Source: Pedobacter insulae | GTDB taxonomy: Bacteria > Bacteroidota > Bacteroidia > Sphingobacteriales > Sphingobacteriaceae | DNA: 64,000 nt | Direction of reading: 5' to 3' | NCBI RefSeq assembly: GCF_900113525.1 | Contig: NZ_FOPP01000012.1 | Span: 62,001 to 126,000, forward strand | Shown: in pieces, positions 38,669 through 47,325 of the stretch | Layout: each line of letters starts with the position of its first letter | How positions within the stretch are numbered: position 1 is the stretch's first letter | Program-made: the position numbers and the translations under genes | The notes under the pieces: model-generated | Told to the model about the DNA's origin: nothing | Databases searched by the model: none | The model's input: only the letters and a program-made list of their open reading frames with translations

Positions 38669-38683
38669 CAAAAAAGAACGATT

Positions 38684-39256
38684 ATGAGCGAAATAGAAAA
38701 ATACCCGGTTTTAGATTATATTGTTGACACATTAAAAAATGCTATTGCTGATACAAAAATTGAAAATCCATCGGCTAATGAATATAGAGTTAAAGACGGC
38801 AACGATGAGATTCATCTGAAACAAAATGGCCAAACCGTTACAATTACTGATAAGAGAAATATCATTTTCAGTGAAGATTTGCTGGAGACTTTACAAAATA
38901 TACATGAGGGCGTTAAAAGAAATGACGCACTGAAAGCTGAGTTGCAAGCAGCCACTATCATCATTAATGGGTTAGATATTGAGACCGAACTCATACTACA
39001 AGCCATCAAAGATTCTTTAGACCAGTTGAGTAATAGCTACGAGTTTTTACAAGTAGTAGATAGCGATATCAATAAAATTGGGGTTGGTTTTAAGTTTGGG
39101 AAGCATGCATTTAGGTTAAATATTACTAATGAATCAAATGAAGTTTTAATCGAAACAAGATTTACCCCAACTTTCGACACTACTGTAAAGCAAACTATCA
39201 CAAGTGATCTTACAAAAGTACAGAACGCGGTCAATAAGTTATTCAAAAGTAGTTAA
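38684..39256 (+). CDS. Hypothetical cytosolic protein
   Basis: This 190-residue soluble protein has no signal peptide. An N-terminal half alternates strands and helices (YRVKDGNDEIHLKQNGQTVTITD), a helical middle follows (LLETLQNIHEGVKRNDALKAEL), and a second alpha/beta half ends in a helix (LTKVQNAVNKLF). I recognise no family. The frame extends upstream to 38630, but ATG 38684 (MSEIEKY) is preferred because an exact -7 element lies before it and the extension would overlap thiF. Its stop codon overlaps that of the convergent namZ gene within TTAA. Confidence 0.7.
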   Translation: MSEIEKYPVLDYIVDTLKNAIADTKIENPSANEYRVKDGNDEIHLKQNGQTVTITDKRNIIFSEDLLETLQNIHEGVKRNDALKAELQAATIIINGLDIETELILQAIKDSLDQLSNSYEFLQVVDSDINKIGVGFKFGKHAFRLNITNESNEVLIETRFTPTFDTTVKQTITSDLTKVQNAVNKLFKSS

Positions 39257-40491
39257 TCCGCATATAAAAGATATTTCTTTCGTATTGCTTTAAACTTTTG
39301 TAAACCTGGTTCCCAGCTTTTCCTGATCTCGGCTTCCGATACTCCAGCTATGATCTGTTTTCTAAGTTGATCTGTACCGATTCGCAGATCGAATGGAGAT
39401 ACGCCGTTATTGGCTCGTTCCTTACCGAAAAAATGTTCCTTATCAGGATAGGCATTATATAATTCAATTAACCATGCTAAATTTAGCTGGCGGCTTTTTC
39501 GTAGTTTACTTATGTCATAATTGCGAAGATCGATACCATAACAAACACTGTCTTTGTGATTTGGTCTTTCACTCATTCCCTGAATACTTACGGGCTTGTA
39601 GGAAAACGAATATTTATCTTTCAATGCGGGTGCTCCCAAAATTGTAAACGGCATATAAGTTCCCCGGCCCTCGTTAATAGCAGTGCCTTCGAACATACAT
39701 AGGCTCGGAAAAAGCATCACAGCTTGCTGGGTATTCAAATTAGGTGAGGGATTTGTGGGCAGTACATAAGACATCTCATGATTGTAATTTGCAACTTTAA
39801 TAATCTTTAGTTTACATTTCTCTTTAAGATAAGCTTCGCCATTCAGGTATTGTGCGAATTCCCCTATCGTCATGCCATGGGTCATAGGCGTATAATGTAT
39901 TCCAATGGCCGATTTAAATTTATCATCAGTCATTACCGGTCCATCTACAACATATGCGTTCGGATTTGGTCTATCCAGAATAAGTAGTTCTTTATTGTTT
40001 TCTGCACATGCCTCCATTACATACTCAAGCGTATTAATATTTGTGTAGTAACGACAACCCACATCTTGAATATCAAAAACCATTAGGTCTACATCTGCCA
40101 ACTGTTCTTTCGTCGGTTTTTCATTTTTCCCATACAAAGAAATGATTGGAATGCCAGTTTTAGCATCTACTTCATTCCCTACCACAGCGCCATTACTGGC
40201 ATTGCCTCTAAAGCCATGTTCAGGACCAAACACTTTTACAATTTTAATTCCAAGGCTCAGTAAACTGTCTACACTGCTTTTATTGCCGATGATAGAGCTT
40301 TGATTTGCCACTAACCCAACCCGCTTTCCTTTTAAATAAGGTAAATATTTTGCAGTTTGATCGGCACCGGTAATAATGTCAGCAGCACTTACAATTTTAC
40401 TTTCTGCTGCCGGATTTAGGTGCTTGATAAACATTGGAGCGCAATAGGCAGCGATTAATCCGAGGGACCAAAACAATAATTTCATTTTCAT
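39253..40491 (-). CDS. namZ: Exo-beta-N-acetylmuramidase NamZ-like (DUF1343, GH171)
   Basis: This 412-residue exported protein of the DUF1343/NamZ family has a signal peptide (to about 20). It then shows KGKRVGLVANQSS, KVFGPEHGFRGNA, DLMVFDIQDVGCRYYT, the ELLILDRPNPN motif, TPMTHGMTIGEFAQYLN and FEGTAINEGRGT, all hallmarks of the family. Bacillus NamZ removes terminal MurNAc from peptidoglycan fragments, so a role in cell-wall recycling at the envelope is expected. It stands alone, convergent with the unknown gene to its left. Confidence 0.9.
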   Translation of the reverse strand: MKMKLLFWSLGLIAAYCAPMFIKHLNPAAESKIVSAADIITGADQTAKYLPYLKGKRVGLVANQSSIIGNKSSVDSLLSLGIKIVKVFGPEHGFRGNASNGAVVGNEVDAKTGIPIISLYGKNEKPTKEQLADVDLMVFDIQDVGCRYYTNINTLEYVMEACAENNKELLILDRPNPNAYVVDGPVMTDDKFKSAIGIHYTPMTHGMTIGEFAQYLNGEAYLKEKCKLKIIKVANYNHEMSYVLPTNPSPNLNTQQAVMLFPSLCMFEGTAINEGRGTYMPFTILGAPALKDKYSFSYKPVSIQGMSERPNHKDSVCYGIDLRNYDISKLRKSRQLNLAWLIELYNAYPDKEHFFGKERANNGVSPFDLRIGTDQLRKQIIAGVSEAEIRKSWEPGLQKFKAIRKKYLLYAD

Positions 40492-40592
40492 ATTCTTAAT
40501 AGCATTATTAATAAGGACACGGAAAATTAAAGATATACTTACGCTGTAGCAAATTTATTTACGTTTCATGATAAGGAATTTTTAAACCGCAG

Positions 40593-41237
40593 TTAAAGAG
40601 ATCTATTCCAAACAAAAAGATTAGTACGCCCTTCCCGTTTATTTACCAGCACAAAGTCAATTTCCAGCTCCATTTCATCATCAATCTTTCCAACTTCATA
40701 TGCGGGGATTTTAAACCCGAAGGCACTAAGGCTCACGACTTGTTTACCCCATATTCTTAACGAACGATCCTCATTGAGCTCATAATGCAACTGCATTGGA
40801 ATGTTGTAAGCTCCGTTGAACATGGAAAAACCGCCAATAACATGCGCCATTTTCATAATCGGAAGAATCATTACGTGTTCCTGTTTAAAAGCCAACTTGG
40901 TACAATTGTTTTGGATAAGAATCTCTTGTAGCATAGATTCTTGCTGATGGTTGCTACACTTCAGCTGCTGAATAGGAATGGTAAAAGTAAGTTCAGAAAT
41001 ATTCAGAAGTTCTTGGTCTCTAAACTCAAATTCTCCAGTGCTGGCAACGGAATTGGCTGCTAGCACCCATTTGTTTCCACTTGAAGAGCCTGAAAGTGTA
41101 AATTTTGAGGATAGCACTTCGAACTTCGCTTGTTGTCTACCGATTTCTATGGTAGAAAGCAGAAATAGCCCTATACCAATGGAGCTTATCGAAATTAAGC
41201 CCACCCTGTTGATTGCAAATTTTTTGAAATTTTTCAT
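40593..41237 (-). CDS. YceI-like exported protein
   Basis: This 214-residue protein has an N-terminal signal/anchor (VGLISISSIGIGLFLLS). The rest resembles the YceI lipocalin-like barrel: FTLSGSSSGNKWVLAANS corresponds to the family's opening strand, LLNISELTFTIPIQQLKC to the Phe/Pro strand, and SAFGFKIPAYEVGKIDDEMELEIDF to the C-terminal strands. YceI-type proteins bind long isoprenoid chains or related lipids in the periplasm. The family match is moderate. It lies 101 bases after the cco operon and could be co-transcribed with it. Confidence 0.62.
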   Translation of the reverse strand: MKNFKKFAINRVGLISISSIGIGLFLLSTIEIGRQQAKFEVLSSKFTLSGSSSGNKWVLAANSVASTGEFEFRDQELLNISELTFTIPIQQLKCSNHQQESMLQEILIQNNCTKLAFKQEHVMILPIMKMAHVIGGFSMFNGAYNIPMQLHYELNEDRSLRIWGKQVVSLSAFGFKIPAYEVGKIDDEMELEIDFVLVNKREGRTNLFVWNRSL

Positions 41238-41338
41238 AATTTAAAGTTAAGTTGATTACTCAAACTTAAAAAACTGAATACCTGAAAGTTATGATTTCGC
41301 ACAAGTTAAATTATGACATTCATTACTTATGTGGATTG

Positions 41339-42040
41339 TCATCTGCACTCTACTACATTAGCACTTGAGCGGATTTGATTGTTCGGGGATAGGAAAGGGA
41401 TTCCCAAGTTTACACTCCTAAGTATAAAGAGCGCCCCAATAAACAACGTAAACCAGGGGATCATCTTGTTTGGGCTAAAACGGATATAACGTTTCAGGTA
41501 AATGCCCCCCAAAGAAATCGCTAACATTAATGGCGTAGTACCGAGGCCAAAGAGGAGCATAAAACTGGCACCTCCAGTTATAGAGCCTGAATTGAGTGAA
41601 GTTACCAAAGCAAGATATACCATTCCACAGGGAATTAGCCCATTTAACATTCCGGCAAAAAAACCCCAAAAACGGAGCTTATGCACTTTGCCCATCAGGG
41701 TACTAATGGGTTCAATGAGTTTACGCTGTAAAGTATTAATTTGATTAACATATCTTCCTGTAAAATATATCAATGTAAAAACCACCATTAAACCCCCAAT
41801 TAATAAACTCAATGTTTGTTGATTGGTAAATAATTTAATACTATTACCTATCAACCCGGCTAACAGCCCGAAAACAGTATATACCACTATCCTTCCGGCC
41901 TGATACATCCCCAACTGCATGGCAGATACCAAATAATTATTTTTGGAAAGTGGCAAGCTGAGCATCAATGGGCCGCACATAATAGCACAGTGCATACTCC
42001 CTAAAAAGCCAAGCAGAAATGCTATCGAGAGATTACTCAT
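41339..42040 (-). CDS. Sulfite exporter TauE/SafE-family membrane protein of the cbb3 cluster
   Basis: This 233-residue polytopic membrane protein has about six helices. It carries the N-terminal GSMHCAIMCGPLMLSLP motif typical of the TauE/SafE members found beside cbb3 oxidase genes. A second helix pair contains FFAGMLNGLIPCGMVYLAL. The Cys residues close to the membrane suggest metal handling, perhaps copper for the oxidase; this is inference from context. It is the last gene of the cco operon and overlaps ccoH by four bases. Confidence 0.87.
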   Translation of the reverse strand: MSNLSIAFLLGFLGSMHCAIMCGPLMLSLPLSKNNYLVSAMQLGMYQAGRIVVYTVFGLLAGLIGNSIKLFTNQQTLSLLIGGLMVVFTLIYFTGRYVNQINTLQRKLIEPISTLMGKVHKLRFWGFFAGMLNGLIPCGMVYLALVTSLNSGSITGGASFMLLFGLGTTPLMLAISLGGIYLKRYIRFSPNKMIPWFTLFIGALFILRSVNLGIPFLSPNNQIRSSANVVECR

Positions 42041-42465
42041 AAAACAATGTCATTTTTAAACAGGTAGTTCTTACTTCCATTTTTCCAGCTTAGCTCCATA
42101 AACCATACACCACGATGCATTTTCTTGGTATCAATAAGAATTAGGTTGGAATCACCAATTGTGGAGCCCTTCATTAAAACATCTTCTTTTTTACTAGAGG
42201 GTCTCATCATTTTTAACTCATAGGTTGAATGATCTTTTAATTGAACAATAACCTGGAACTTACTAATTGTTATTTTCGGTTGAGCGCGATCTATCGATAC
42301 ATTCTGGATCGCATTAAACTCTTGGTTGTAATTGATACCTTTCTCGTAATAATCTTCTGCTACCAGCGGATCATTCCCATGCACAGTGAACATATAAACT
42401 ACCATTCCTATGATAAAAAGCATAAAAGCGATCATGCCTGATACTATTTTTGTTCCCCAATTCAT
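42037..42465 (-). CDS. ccoH: FixH/CcoH-family cbb3 oxidase assembly protein
   Basis: This 142-residue protein is anchored by one N-terminal helix (IVSGMIAFMLFIIGMVVYMF). It has the conserved DPLVAEDYYEKGINYNQE segment and a periplasmic Ig-like domain. FixH/CcoH is needed for late assembly of cbb3 oxidase. I prefer ATG 42465 (MNWGTK) to a start at 42510, since the helix follows it at the usual distance. It has a 4-base overlap with the safE-like gene and follows ccoG. Confidence 0.88.
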   Translation of the reverse strand: MNWGTKIVSGMIAFMLFIIGMVVYMFTVHGNDPLVAEDYYEKGINYNQEFNAIQNVSIDRAQPKITISKFQVIVQLKDHSTYELKMMRPSSKKEDVLMKGSTIGDSNLILIDTKKMHRGVWFMELSWKNGSKNYLFKNDIVL

Positions 42466-42510
42466 TTTATTTGTTTTTGTTATTGTTTTTCGTTGTGAGA
42501 TGTTAACCAA

Positions 42511-43878
42511 TTAGGGTTGCGAAAAGAAGGAAGTGGAAGTCCTGCTAACTACTTTACCCCCTGACAATATCTCGAAAACCACATTACTTTTAAAACTCTT
42601 TAGATTAGCCTGTTTTTTAATCAAAAAGAAAGTCAGGTGAGTCGACCCATCTTTTGGAAGAATTTCAGGCATTTGTATAAATTTTATCCGGTCAGTACTG
42701 TCATTTGTTCTAACACTGAACTTAATGTCTCTATTTGTTTTATTGATTAACTCTGCATTATAAAGATTGCTTACTGTTTTATCTTTATTGAGCTGATACA
42801 ATGTACCACTCGCTCTTAGCACAGTGGTTTCGACATCCTGCCTTTTGTAGATCAGACTTGAAAACGCTATTAATAGAACTAGCAGAACGGTACTGTATCC
42901 ATAGGCTTTCAAACCAATTTTGAACGGGCTTTGCGATTTAATAAAATCATTGGTGTGAAAGCCGATCAGGTTTGAAGGCCTATTGATCTTCACCATCACT
43001 TCATTACAACTATCTATACATGCTGTACAATTTACACATTCCAATTGTGTGCCATTGCGGATGTCAATTCCCGTTGGGCAAACCTGCACACATAATCCGC
43101 AATCAATACAATCGCCCTTAGCTAGGTCGACTGTATTTTTTTGGAGATGTGCCCTAGGTTCGCCGCGATTTTCGTTGTAAGCAACGATTAAGCTCTGATT
43201 ATCTAGCAATACTCCCTGTAATCTTCCATAAGGACAAATAACAGTACAAACTATTTCCCGTACGTAGGCAAAAACACCATAAAATATAAAAGTAAAGAGC
43301 CAAATGGATAGAAACCCAGTTAAATGACCAGCTATTGGCTCCGTTATAATCCTATATAAAGTAGCCGAGCTAATGATATAAGCTAAAAAAGTATTAGCTA
43401 TTGCGAACGAAATCAGCAAGAATAAAAAATGTTTACTTCCTTTCTTAATAACCTTCTCGATTGTCCAGGGCTGAGCATCTAATTTTCGCTGTTGATTGGC
43501 ATCTCCCTCAATCCAATATTCTATCCTTCTAAAAACCAGCTCCATGAAAATTGTCTGCGGACAAGCCCAGCCGCACCACAACCTACCGAGGATTACTGTA
43601 AAGCATACGATGAATATGATAAAGATGAGCATCGCCAATGCAAACAGATAAAAATCCTGTGGTGTAAAAATCAATCCAAAGAATACAAATTTCCGTTCTA
43701 GAAAATTAAGCAATACCAGCTGTTCATCATTCAATCTTAGAAATGGGAAAGAAAATAAGCACCCTAACAGCACATAACTTACCCATTTTCTATAGTTGTA
43801 TAATTTGCCAGCTGGTTTTTTCGGATATAGAAATTCCCGGCCATAGCTTTTTGGCTTAGTTTTTTGCGATGCTTTCAT
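42511..43878 (-). CDS. ccoG: cbb3 oxidase accessory protein CcoG
   Basis: This 455-residue membrane iron-sulfur protein has several helices in the first half (including WVSYVLLGCLFSFPFL). GRLWCGWACPQTIFMELVFRR is a family signature, with a CPYG motif following. Two ferredoxin-type clusters are bound at about 255-300 (CIDCGLCVQVCPTGID and CVNCTACIDSCNEVM). A C-terminal Ig-like FixG domain completes it. CcoG is a copper(II) reductase that supplies Cu(I) for the oxidase active site. It overlaps ccoP by 23 bases. Confidence 0.95.
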   Translation of the reverse strand: MKASQKTKPKSYGREFLYPKKPAGKLYNYRKWVSYVLLGCLFSFPFLRLNDEQLVLLNFLERKFVFFGLIFTPQDFYLFALAMLIFIIFIVCFTVILGRLWCGWACPQTIFMELVFRRIEYWIEGDANQQRKLDAQPWTIEKVIKKGSKHFLFLLISFAIANTFLAYIISSATLYRIITEPIAGHLTGFLSIWLFTFIFYGVFAYVREIVCTVICPYGRLQGVLLDNQSLIVAYNENRGEPRAHLQKNTVDLAKGDCIDCGLCVQVCPTGIDIRNGTQLECVNCTACIDSCNEVMVKINRPSNLIGFHTNDFIKSQSPFKIGLKAYGYSTVLLVLLIAFSSLIYKRQDVETTVLRASGTLYQLNKDKTVSNLYNAELINKTNRDIKFSVRTNDSTDRIKFIQMPEILPKDGSTHLTFFLIKKQANLKSFKSNVVFEILSGGKVVSRTSTSFFSQP

Positions 43879-44740
43879 TCGTCACGGTATCCTTCACGCT
43901 TTTATCTTCATATTTCTCACCCTGAGGCGCCTTCGGATTGGCAGGCTTGCTACCTTTCAGCGACATGATGTAATTAACCACTTCAGCAATGTTTTTTGAG
44001 CTTAAGTTTTTCTCCCAACTTGCCATTCCTTTAGCTGAAACGCCGTATTTTACAGTTTTAAATATATCAGAGATACTTCCACCATGCAGCCAAAATTCGT
44101 CTGTCAAATTCGGACCAACTGTTCCTTGTCCCTGGTCTCCGTGGCAGGCGACACAATTCGTCATAAATACAGCTTTACCGTTTGCAATCATTGAGCCATC
44201 TAATTTGATTGAGTTCTCGTCAAATTTTTCAGCTGCATTTGCTAAGAAAGCTCTTTTATCTTTAGCAGCCTTTTCTATTTCGGCAACGTATTCCTGATCT
44301 TGCATCGGTCCATTGCCAATATGGTAATAGTAAAGGTAACCTCCTGCAAAAATGATCGTAGCATAAAAAAGAATACTGAACCATTTCGGAACAGGATTAT
44401 TCAGTTCATGAATGCCGTCGTATGCATGGGGAATCAGCAGCGTTTGCTCTTCTTCTATAGGTTTAAGGCTCAGTAGCTTGCTCCAAACATTTGGTTTCGC
44501 TTTTTTCAATTTAGCCCATTCTAAGTAGTCAAGGGGCCCCGGTTGGTGCTCCTTTACCAATGGCATGGGCTTATCACCTTCCTTGATCATCACTTTAAGT
44601 GCTTTAAGCATGATGAATGTGGCTAGCAATGCTACTAAGGCAAAAACGAACAATGCTGCAATTAAAAGTTCCGTTGAAGTTAATCCAATAGTTGGAGCAT
44701 CGGCTAATGGAGTTGCGGAAATAAGGCTAATCTTCTTCAT
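43856..44740 (-). CDS. ccoP: cbb3-type cytochrome c oxidase, subunit CcoP-like
   Basis: This 294-residue subunit has two helices (about 24-47 and 130-150) and a C-terminal cytochrome c domain with one heme motif (CVACHG near 195) and a methionine ligand candidate in GVSAKGMASWEKNLS. Proteobacterial CcoP usually has two hemes; single-heme forms are usual in Bacteroidota. It delivers electrons to CcoNO. It overlaps ccoQ by 14 bases and ccoG by 23. Confidence 0.93.
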   Translation of the reverse strand: MKKISLISATPLADAPTIGLTSTELLIAALFVFALVALLATFIMLKALKVMIKEGDKPMPLVKEHQPGPLDYLEWAKLKKAKPNVWSKLLSLKPIEEEQTLLIPHAYDGIHELNNPVPKWFSILFYATIIFAGGYLYYYHIGNGPMQDQEYVAEIEKAAKDKRAFLANAAEKFDENSIKLDGSMIANGKAVFMTNCVACHGDQGQGTVGPNLTDEFWLHGGSISDIFKTVKYGVSAKGMASWEKNLSSKNIAEVVNYIMSLKGSKPANPKAPQGEKYEDKSVKDTVTNESIAKN

Positions 44741-44909
44741 ATTCTTTTAAGGGTTGGTCGTCTATTGGCAAATTGCTCATCAATGAAACATGTTGTTTAC
44801 TGAGTTTGAACAGATAAACTGCTACGATGATAAAAAACACCATAAATAAGAGCAACGAAGTTATGAGGTAAAACTCTCCTCCAGCTAAGTCTTTAATTTG
44901 TTTGAACAT
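44727..44909 (-). CDS. ccoQ: cbb3 oxidase small subunit CcoQ-like
   Basis: This 60-residue single-helix protein (YLITSLLLFMVFFIIVAVYLF) has a short acidic tail. Its size, position between ccoNO and ccoP and topology match CcoQ, which stabilises the oxidase complex. The sequence itself is too short for an independent assignment. Confidence 0.82.
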   Translation of the reverse strand: MFKQIKDLAGGEFYLITSLLLFMVFFIIVAVYLFKLSKQHVSLMSNLPIDDQPLKEYEED

Positions 44910-44911
44910 GA

Positions 44912-47050
44912 TTATTGGTTTGAGGGAATAGTAAACTGGTTTGCTTTTATATCTGTACCCAAACGTTGCAGGTATGCAATGATGGCAATGATTTCTTTAT
45001 CACTTTTAACTTGGATATTATCCTTTTTAAGATCACGGGCAATTGAGTCGGCTTGTAAGCTTAGATCAGCATTGGCGATTTTATCGAAATCTTTTTCATA
45101 GGGCACGCCTAATGTTTGCATTGCCCTAATTTTTGCCGCCGTTGTTGCTGTATCCAATTTTTGGTTAATCAACCATTCATAATTCGGCATAATACTACCT
45201 GGAGACATTGAGGTTGGATCAAGCAAATGGTTAAAATGCCAAGCATTGCTATATTTCCCTCCTAGCCGATGTAAATCTGGACCTGTGCGTTTGCTTCCCC
45301 ACAAAAACGGGTGATCGTAAACAAACTCACCAGCTTTGCTATACTCCCCGTAGCGCTCCGTTTCTGAACGAAATGGACGGACGGTTTGCGAGTGACAGTT
45401 CACGCAGCCTTCTCGGATGTAAAGATCCCTTCCTTGTAGTTCGAGTGGTGTGTAGGGCTTTACACTTGCAATTGTTGGCACGTTAGATTGAATAGTGAAA
45501 GTTGGCATCATTTCTACCATACCACCTATAAGGATAATGATTAATGCATATATCATAAACTTAATTGGTTTACGCTCTAACCTTCTATGCCATTTTTTAT
45601 CAGCAGGATCTTCTGCAGCAACCTCTGTTAGAGGCATAGCTTCTGCGGGTTCGTTAGCTACGAGTTTGGCAGCCAACATCGTCTTGGCCAAATTAACCGT
45701 CATTACAATTACCCCAATAAGATATAGTGCTCCACCAATGGCTCTTAATACATGCATTGGTATAATCTGCAAAGTAGTTGATAAAAAATTCGGGTATTTG
45801 AGTAAGCCTTCTTGTGTAAACTCTTTCCACATAAGTCCTTGGGTAAAACCTGCCCAATACATTGGCACAGCATAGAACAAAATTCCTAGTGAGCCAATCC
45901 AAAAATGAAAGGCTGCCATCTTTTTTGAGTAGAGTTCAGTTCTATATAAACGTGGGATGAGCCAGTAAAGAATACCGAAAGTTAAAAACCCATTCCATCC
46001 CAATGCGCCAACATGTACGTGGGCAACGATCCAGTCGGTAAAATGGGCAACACCATTAATCTGTTTTAAAGAAAGTAGCGGACCTTCGAAAGTTGCCATA
46101 CCATAAGCGGTTAACGCAACTACCATAAACTTTAAAGTCACATCTTCACGTACTTTGTCCCATGCCCCACGAAGCGTGAGTAGCCCATTGATCATTCCAC
46201 CCCAGCTTGGGGCAATTAGCATGATAGAAAACGCAACGCCCAATGATTGTGCCCAACCTGGTAGAGAGCTATATAATAAATGGTGAGGCCCTGCCCAGAT
46301 ATAGATGAATATTAAGGACCAAAAATGCAGGATACTTAACTTGTAAGAATACACTGGTCTGTTCGCCATTTTTGGCAAGAAATAGTACATCATCCCCAAA
46401 TAAGGCGTAGTTAAGAAAAAAGCAACCGCATTGTGCCCATACCACCACTGTACCAATGCGTCTTGAACTCCAGCGTATACGTAGTAGCTTTTAAGAAACG
46501 AAATCGGAAGCTCGAAGGAATTTACGATATGCAACACAGCAATTGTAACGAATGTAGCAATGTAAAACCAAATGGCTACATATAAATGGCGCTCCCTTCT
46601 TTTGAAGATTGTGCCGAACATATTCACACCAAAAACCACCCAAATCAACGTAATGGCGATATCAATTGGCCATTCCAGCTCTGCATATTCGTGTGATGTG
46701 GTAAAGCCTAGCGGTAGCGTAATTACTGCTGAAATGATGATTAATTGCCAACCCCAAAAGTGAATTTTGCTCAATACATCACTAAACATTCTGGCTTTTA
46801 AGAGGCGTTGCAAGGAGTAGTAAACTCCCATAAAGATGGCATTGCCTACAAAAGCAAAAATAACGGCATTTGTATGCAAGGGTCTTATCCGGCCGAAGGT
46901 CGTGTATTGATTGCCCATGTTCATTGAAGGCTTAAATAGCTGCATGGCAACCAACAGTCCAACAGTCATCCCGATAATGCCCCAAACTATCGTGGCAAGT
47001 CCAAAATTGCGGACAATCTTGTTATCGTAGGTAAATTTTTCTAGCTGCAT
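44912..47050 (-). CDS. ccoN: cbb3 oxidase fused subunits CcoN-CcoO
   Basis: This 712-residue fusion of the catalytic heme-copper subunit CcoN (about 1-475, 12 helices) with the cytochrome subunit CcoO (about 510-705) is the normal form in Bacteroidota. Heme and copper histidines lie in RPLHTNAVIFAF, the WWYGHNAVAFFLTTPYLG loop and TDWIVAHVHVGALGW. The CcoO heme motif is CVNCHS near residue 548, with SPGSIMPNYEWL giving the Met ligand. This high-affinity terminal oxidase is used at low oxygen. An FNR-like box and an exact -7 element lie upstream. Confidence 0.97.
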   Translation of the reverse strand: MQLEKFTYDNKIVRNFGLATIVWGIIGMTVGLLVAMQLFKPSMNMGNQYTTFGRIRPLHTNAVIFAFVGNAIFMGVYYSLQRLLKARMFSDVLSKIHFWGWQLIIISAVITLPLGFTTSHEYAELEWPIDIAITLIWVVFGVNMFGTIFKRRERHLYVAIWFYIATFVTIAVLHIVNSFELPISFLKSYYVYAGVQDALVQWWYGHNAVAFFLTTPYLGMMYYFLPKMANRPVYSYKLSILHFWSLIFIYIWAGPHHLLYSSLPGWAQSLGVAFSIMLIAPSWGGMINGLLTLRGAWDKVREDVTLKFMVVALTAYGMATFEGPLLSLKQINGVAHFTDWIVAHVHVGALGWNGFLTFGILYWLIPRLYRTELYSKKMAAFHFWIGSLGILFYAVPMYWAGFTQGLMWKEFTQEGLLKYPNFLSTTLQIIPMHVLRAIGGALYLIGVIVMTVNLAKTMLAAKLVANEPAEAMPLTEVAAEDPADKKWHRRLERKPIKFMIYALIIILIGGMVEMMPTFTIQSNVPTIASVKPYTPLELQGRDLYIREGCVNCHSQTVRPFRSETERYGEYSKAGEFVYDHPFLWGSKRTGPDLHRLGGKYSNAWHFNHLLDPTSMSPGSIMPNYEWLINQKLDTATTAAKIRAMQTLGVPYEKDFDKIANADLSLQADSIARDLKKDNIQVKSDKEIIAIIAYLQRLGTDIKANQFTIPSNQ

Positions 47051-47079
47051 ATATATAGAAATTGTTTGTTTTTGATGAA

Positions 47080-47087
47080 CAAAAGTA
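47080..47087 (-). promoter_or_regulatory. -7 element of the ccoNO operon
   Basis: The minus strand reads TACTTTTG, an exact TAnnTTTG match, about 30 bases before the ccoNO start. No TTG lies at the -33 distance, as expected for a promoter that needs an activator. Its centre is 55 bp from the centre of the FNR-like box at 47132-47145. Confidence 0.7.
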
Positions 47088-47131
47088 TTTATTGTGGTAT
47101 TGAGCGAACGTGATGATACTTAGTCGAAAAA

Positions 47132-47145
47132 GTGATCTTTGTCAC
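47132..47145 (-). promoter_or_regulatory. FNR/CRP-like box upstream of ccoNO
   Basis: GTGATCTTTGTCAC contains TGA-N6-TCA, with flanking G and C extending the dyad to GTGA-N6-TCAC. Its predicted distance to the transcription start is about 62 bp, the class-I activator position. The same box and spacing occur at two other promoters in this island. The regulator is probably the receiver/FNR fusion at 52433-53461. Confidence 0.72.
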
Positions 47146-47157
47146 AAAAGTGATTTC

Positions 47158-47325
47158 TTACGACTCAACCTGCTCTTCGTCTACGGGCTCCTCATCAAAC
47201 AAAACCCTCATTCCAGGGGTGACCACATCATCATGTTGCCCATTTTTGAGCGACCAGTAGAATGCACCTAAAAAAATCAATGCCATCAGCACACTGCAGC
47301 CTACCAAAAAATAAAGAATGTTCAT
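47158..47325 (-). CDS. ccoS: cbb3 oxidase assembly protein CcoS
   Basis: This 55-residue protein translates as MNILYFLVGCSVLMALIFLG and onward, with one N-terminal helix followed by AFYWSLKNGQHDD. That matches the FLAFFWAVRSGQFDD-like signature of CcoS, needed for insertion of heme and copper cofactors into cbb3 oxidase. The acidic tail ends EEQVES. Its ATG overlaps the ccoI stop (ATGA), so the two are translationally coupled. Confidence 0.92.
   Translation of the reverse strand: MNILYFLVGCSVLMALIFLGAFYWSLKNGQHDDVVTPGMRVLFDEEPVDEEQVES

Noticed and set aside
38630-38683. N-terminal extension of the hypothetical protein into thiF
   Set aside because: It would overlap the thiF end, shows no conserved character, and an exact -7 element lies just before the downstream ATG.
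41239-41270. FNR site upstream of the YceI-like gene (TTGA-N4-TCAA)
   Set aside because: The half-site spacing is four, not six, and there is no -7 element at 55 bp.
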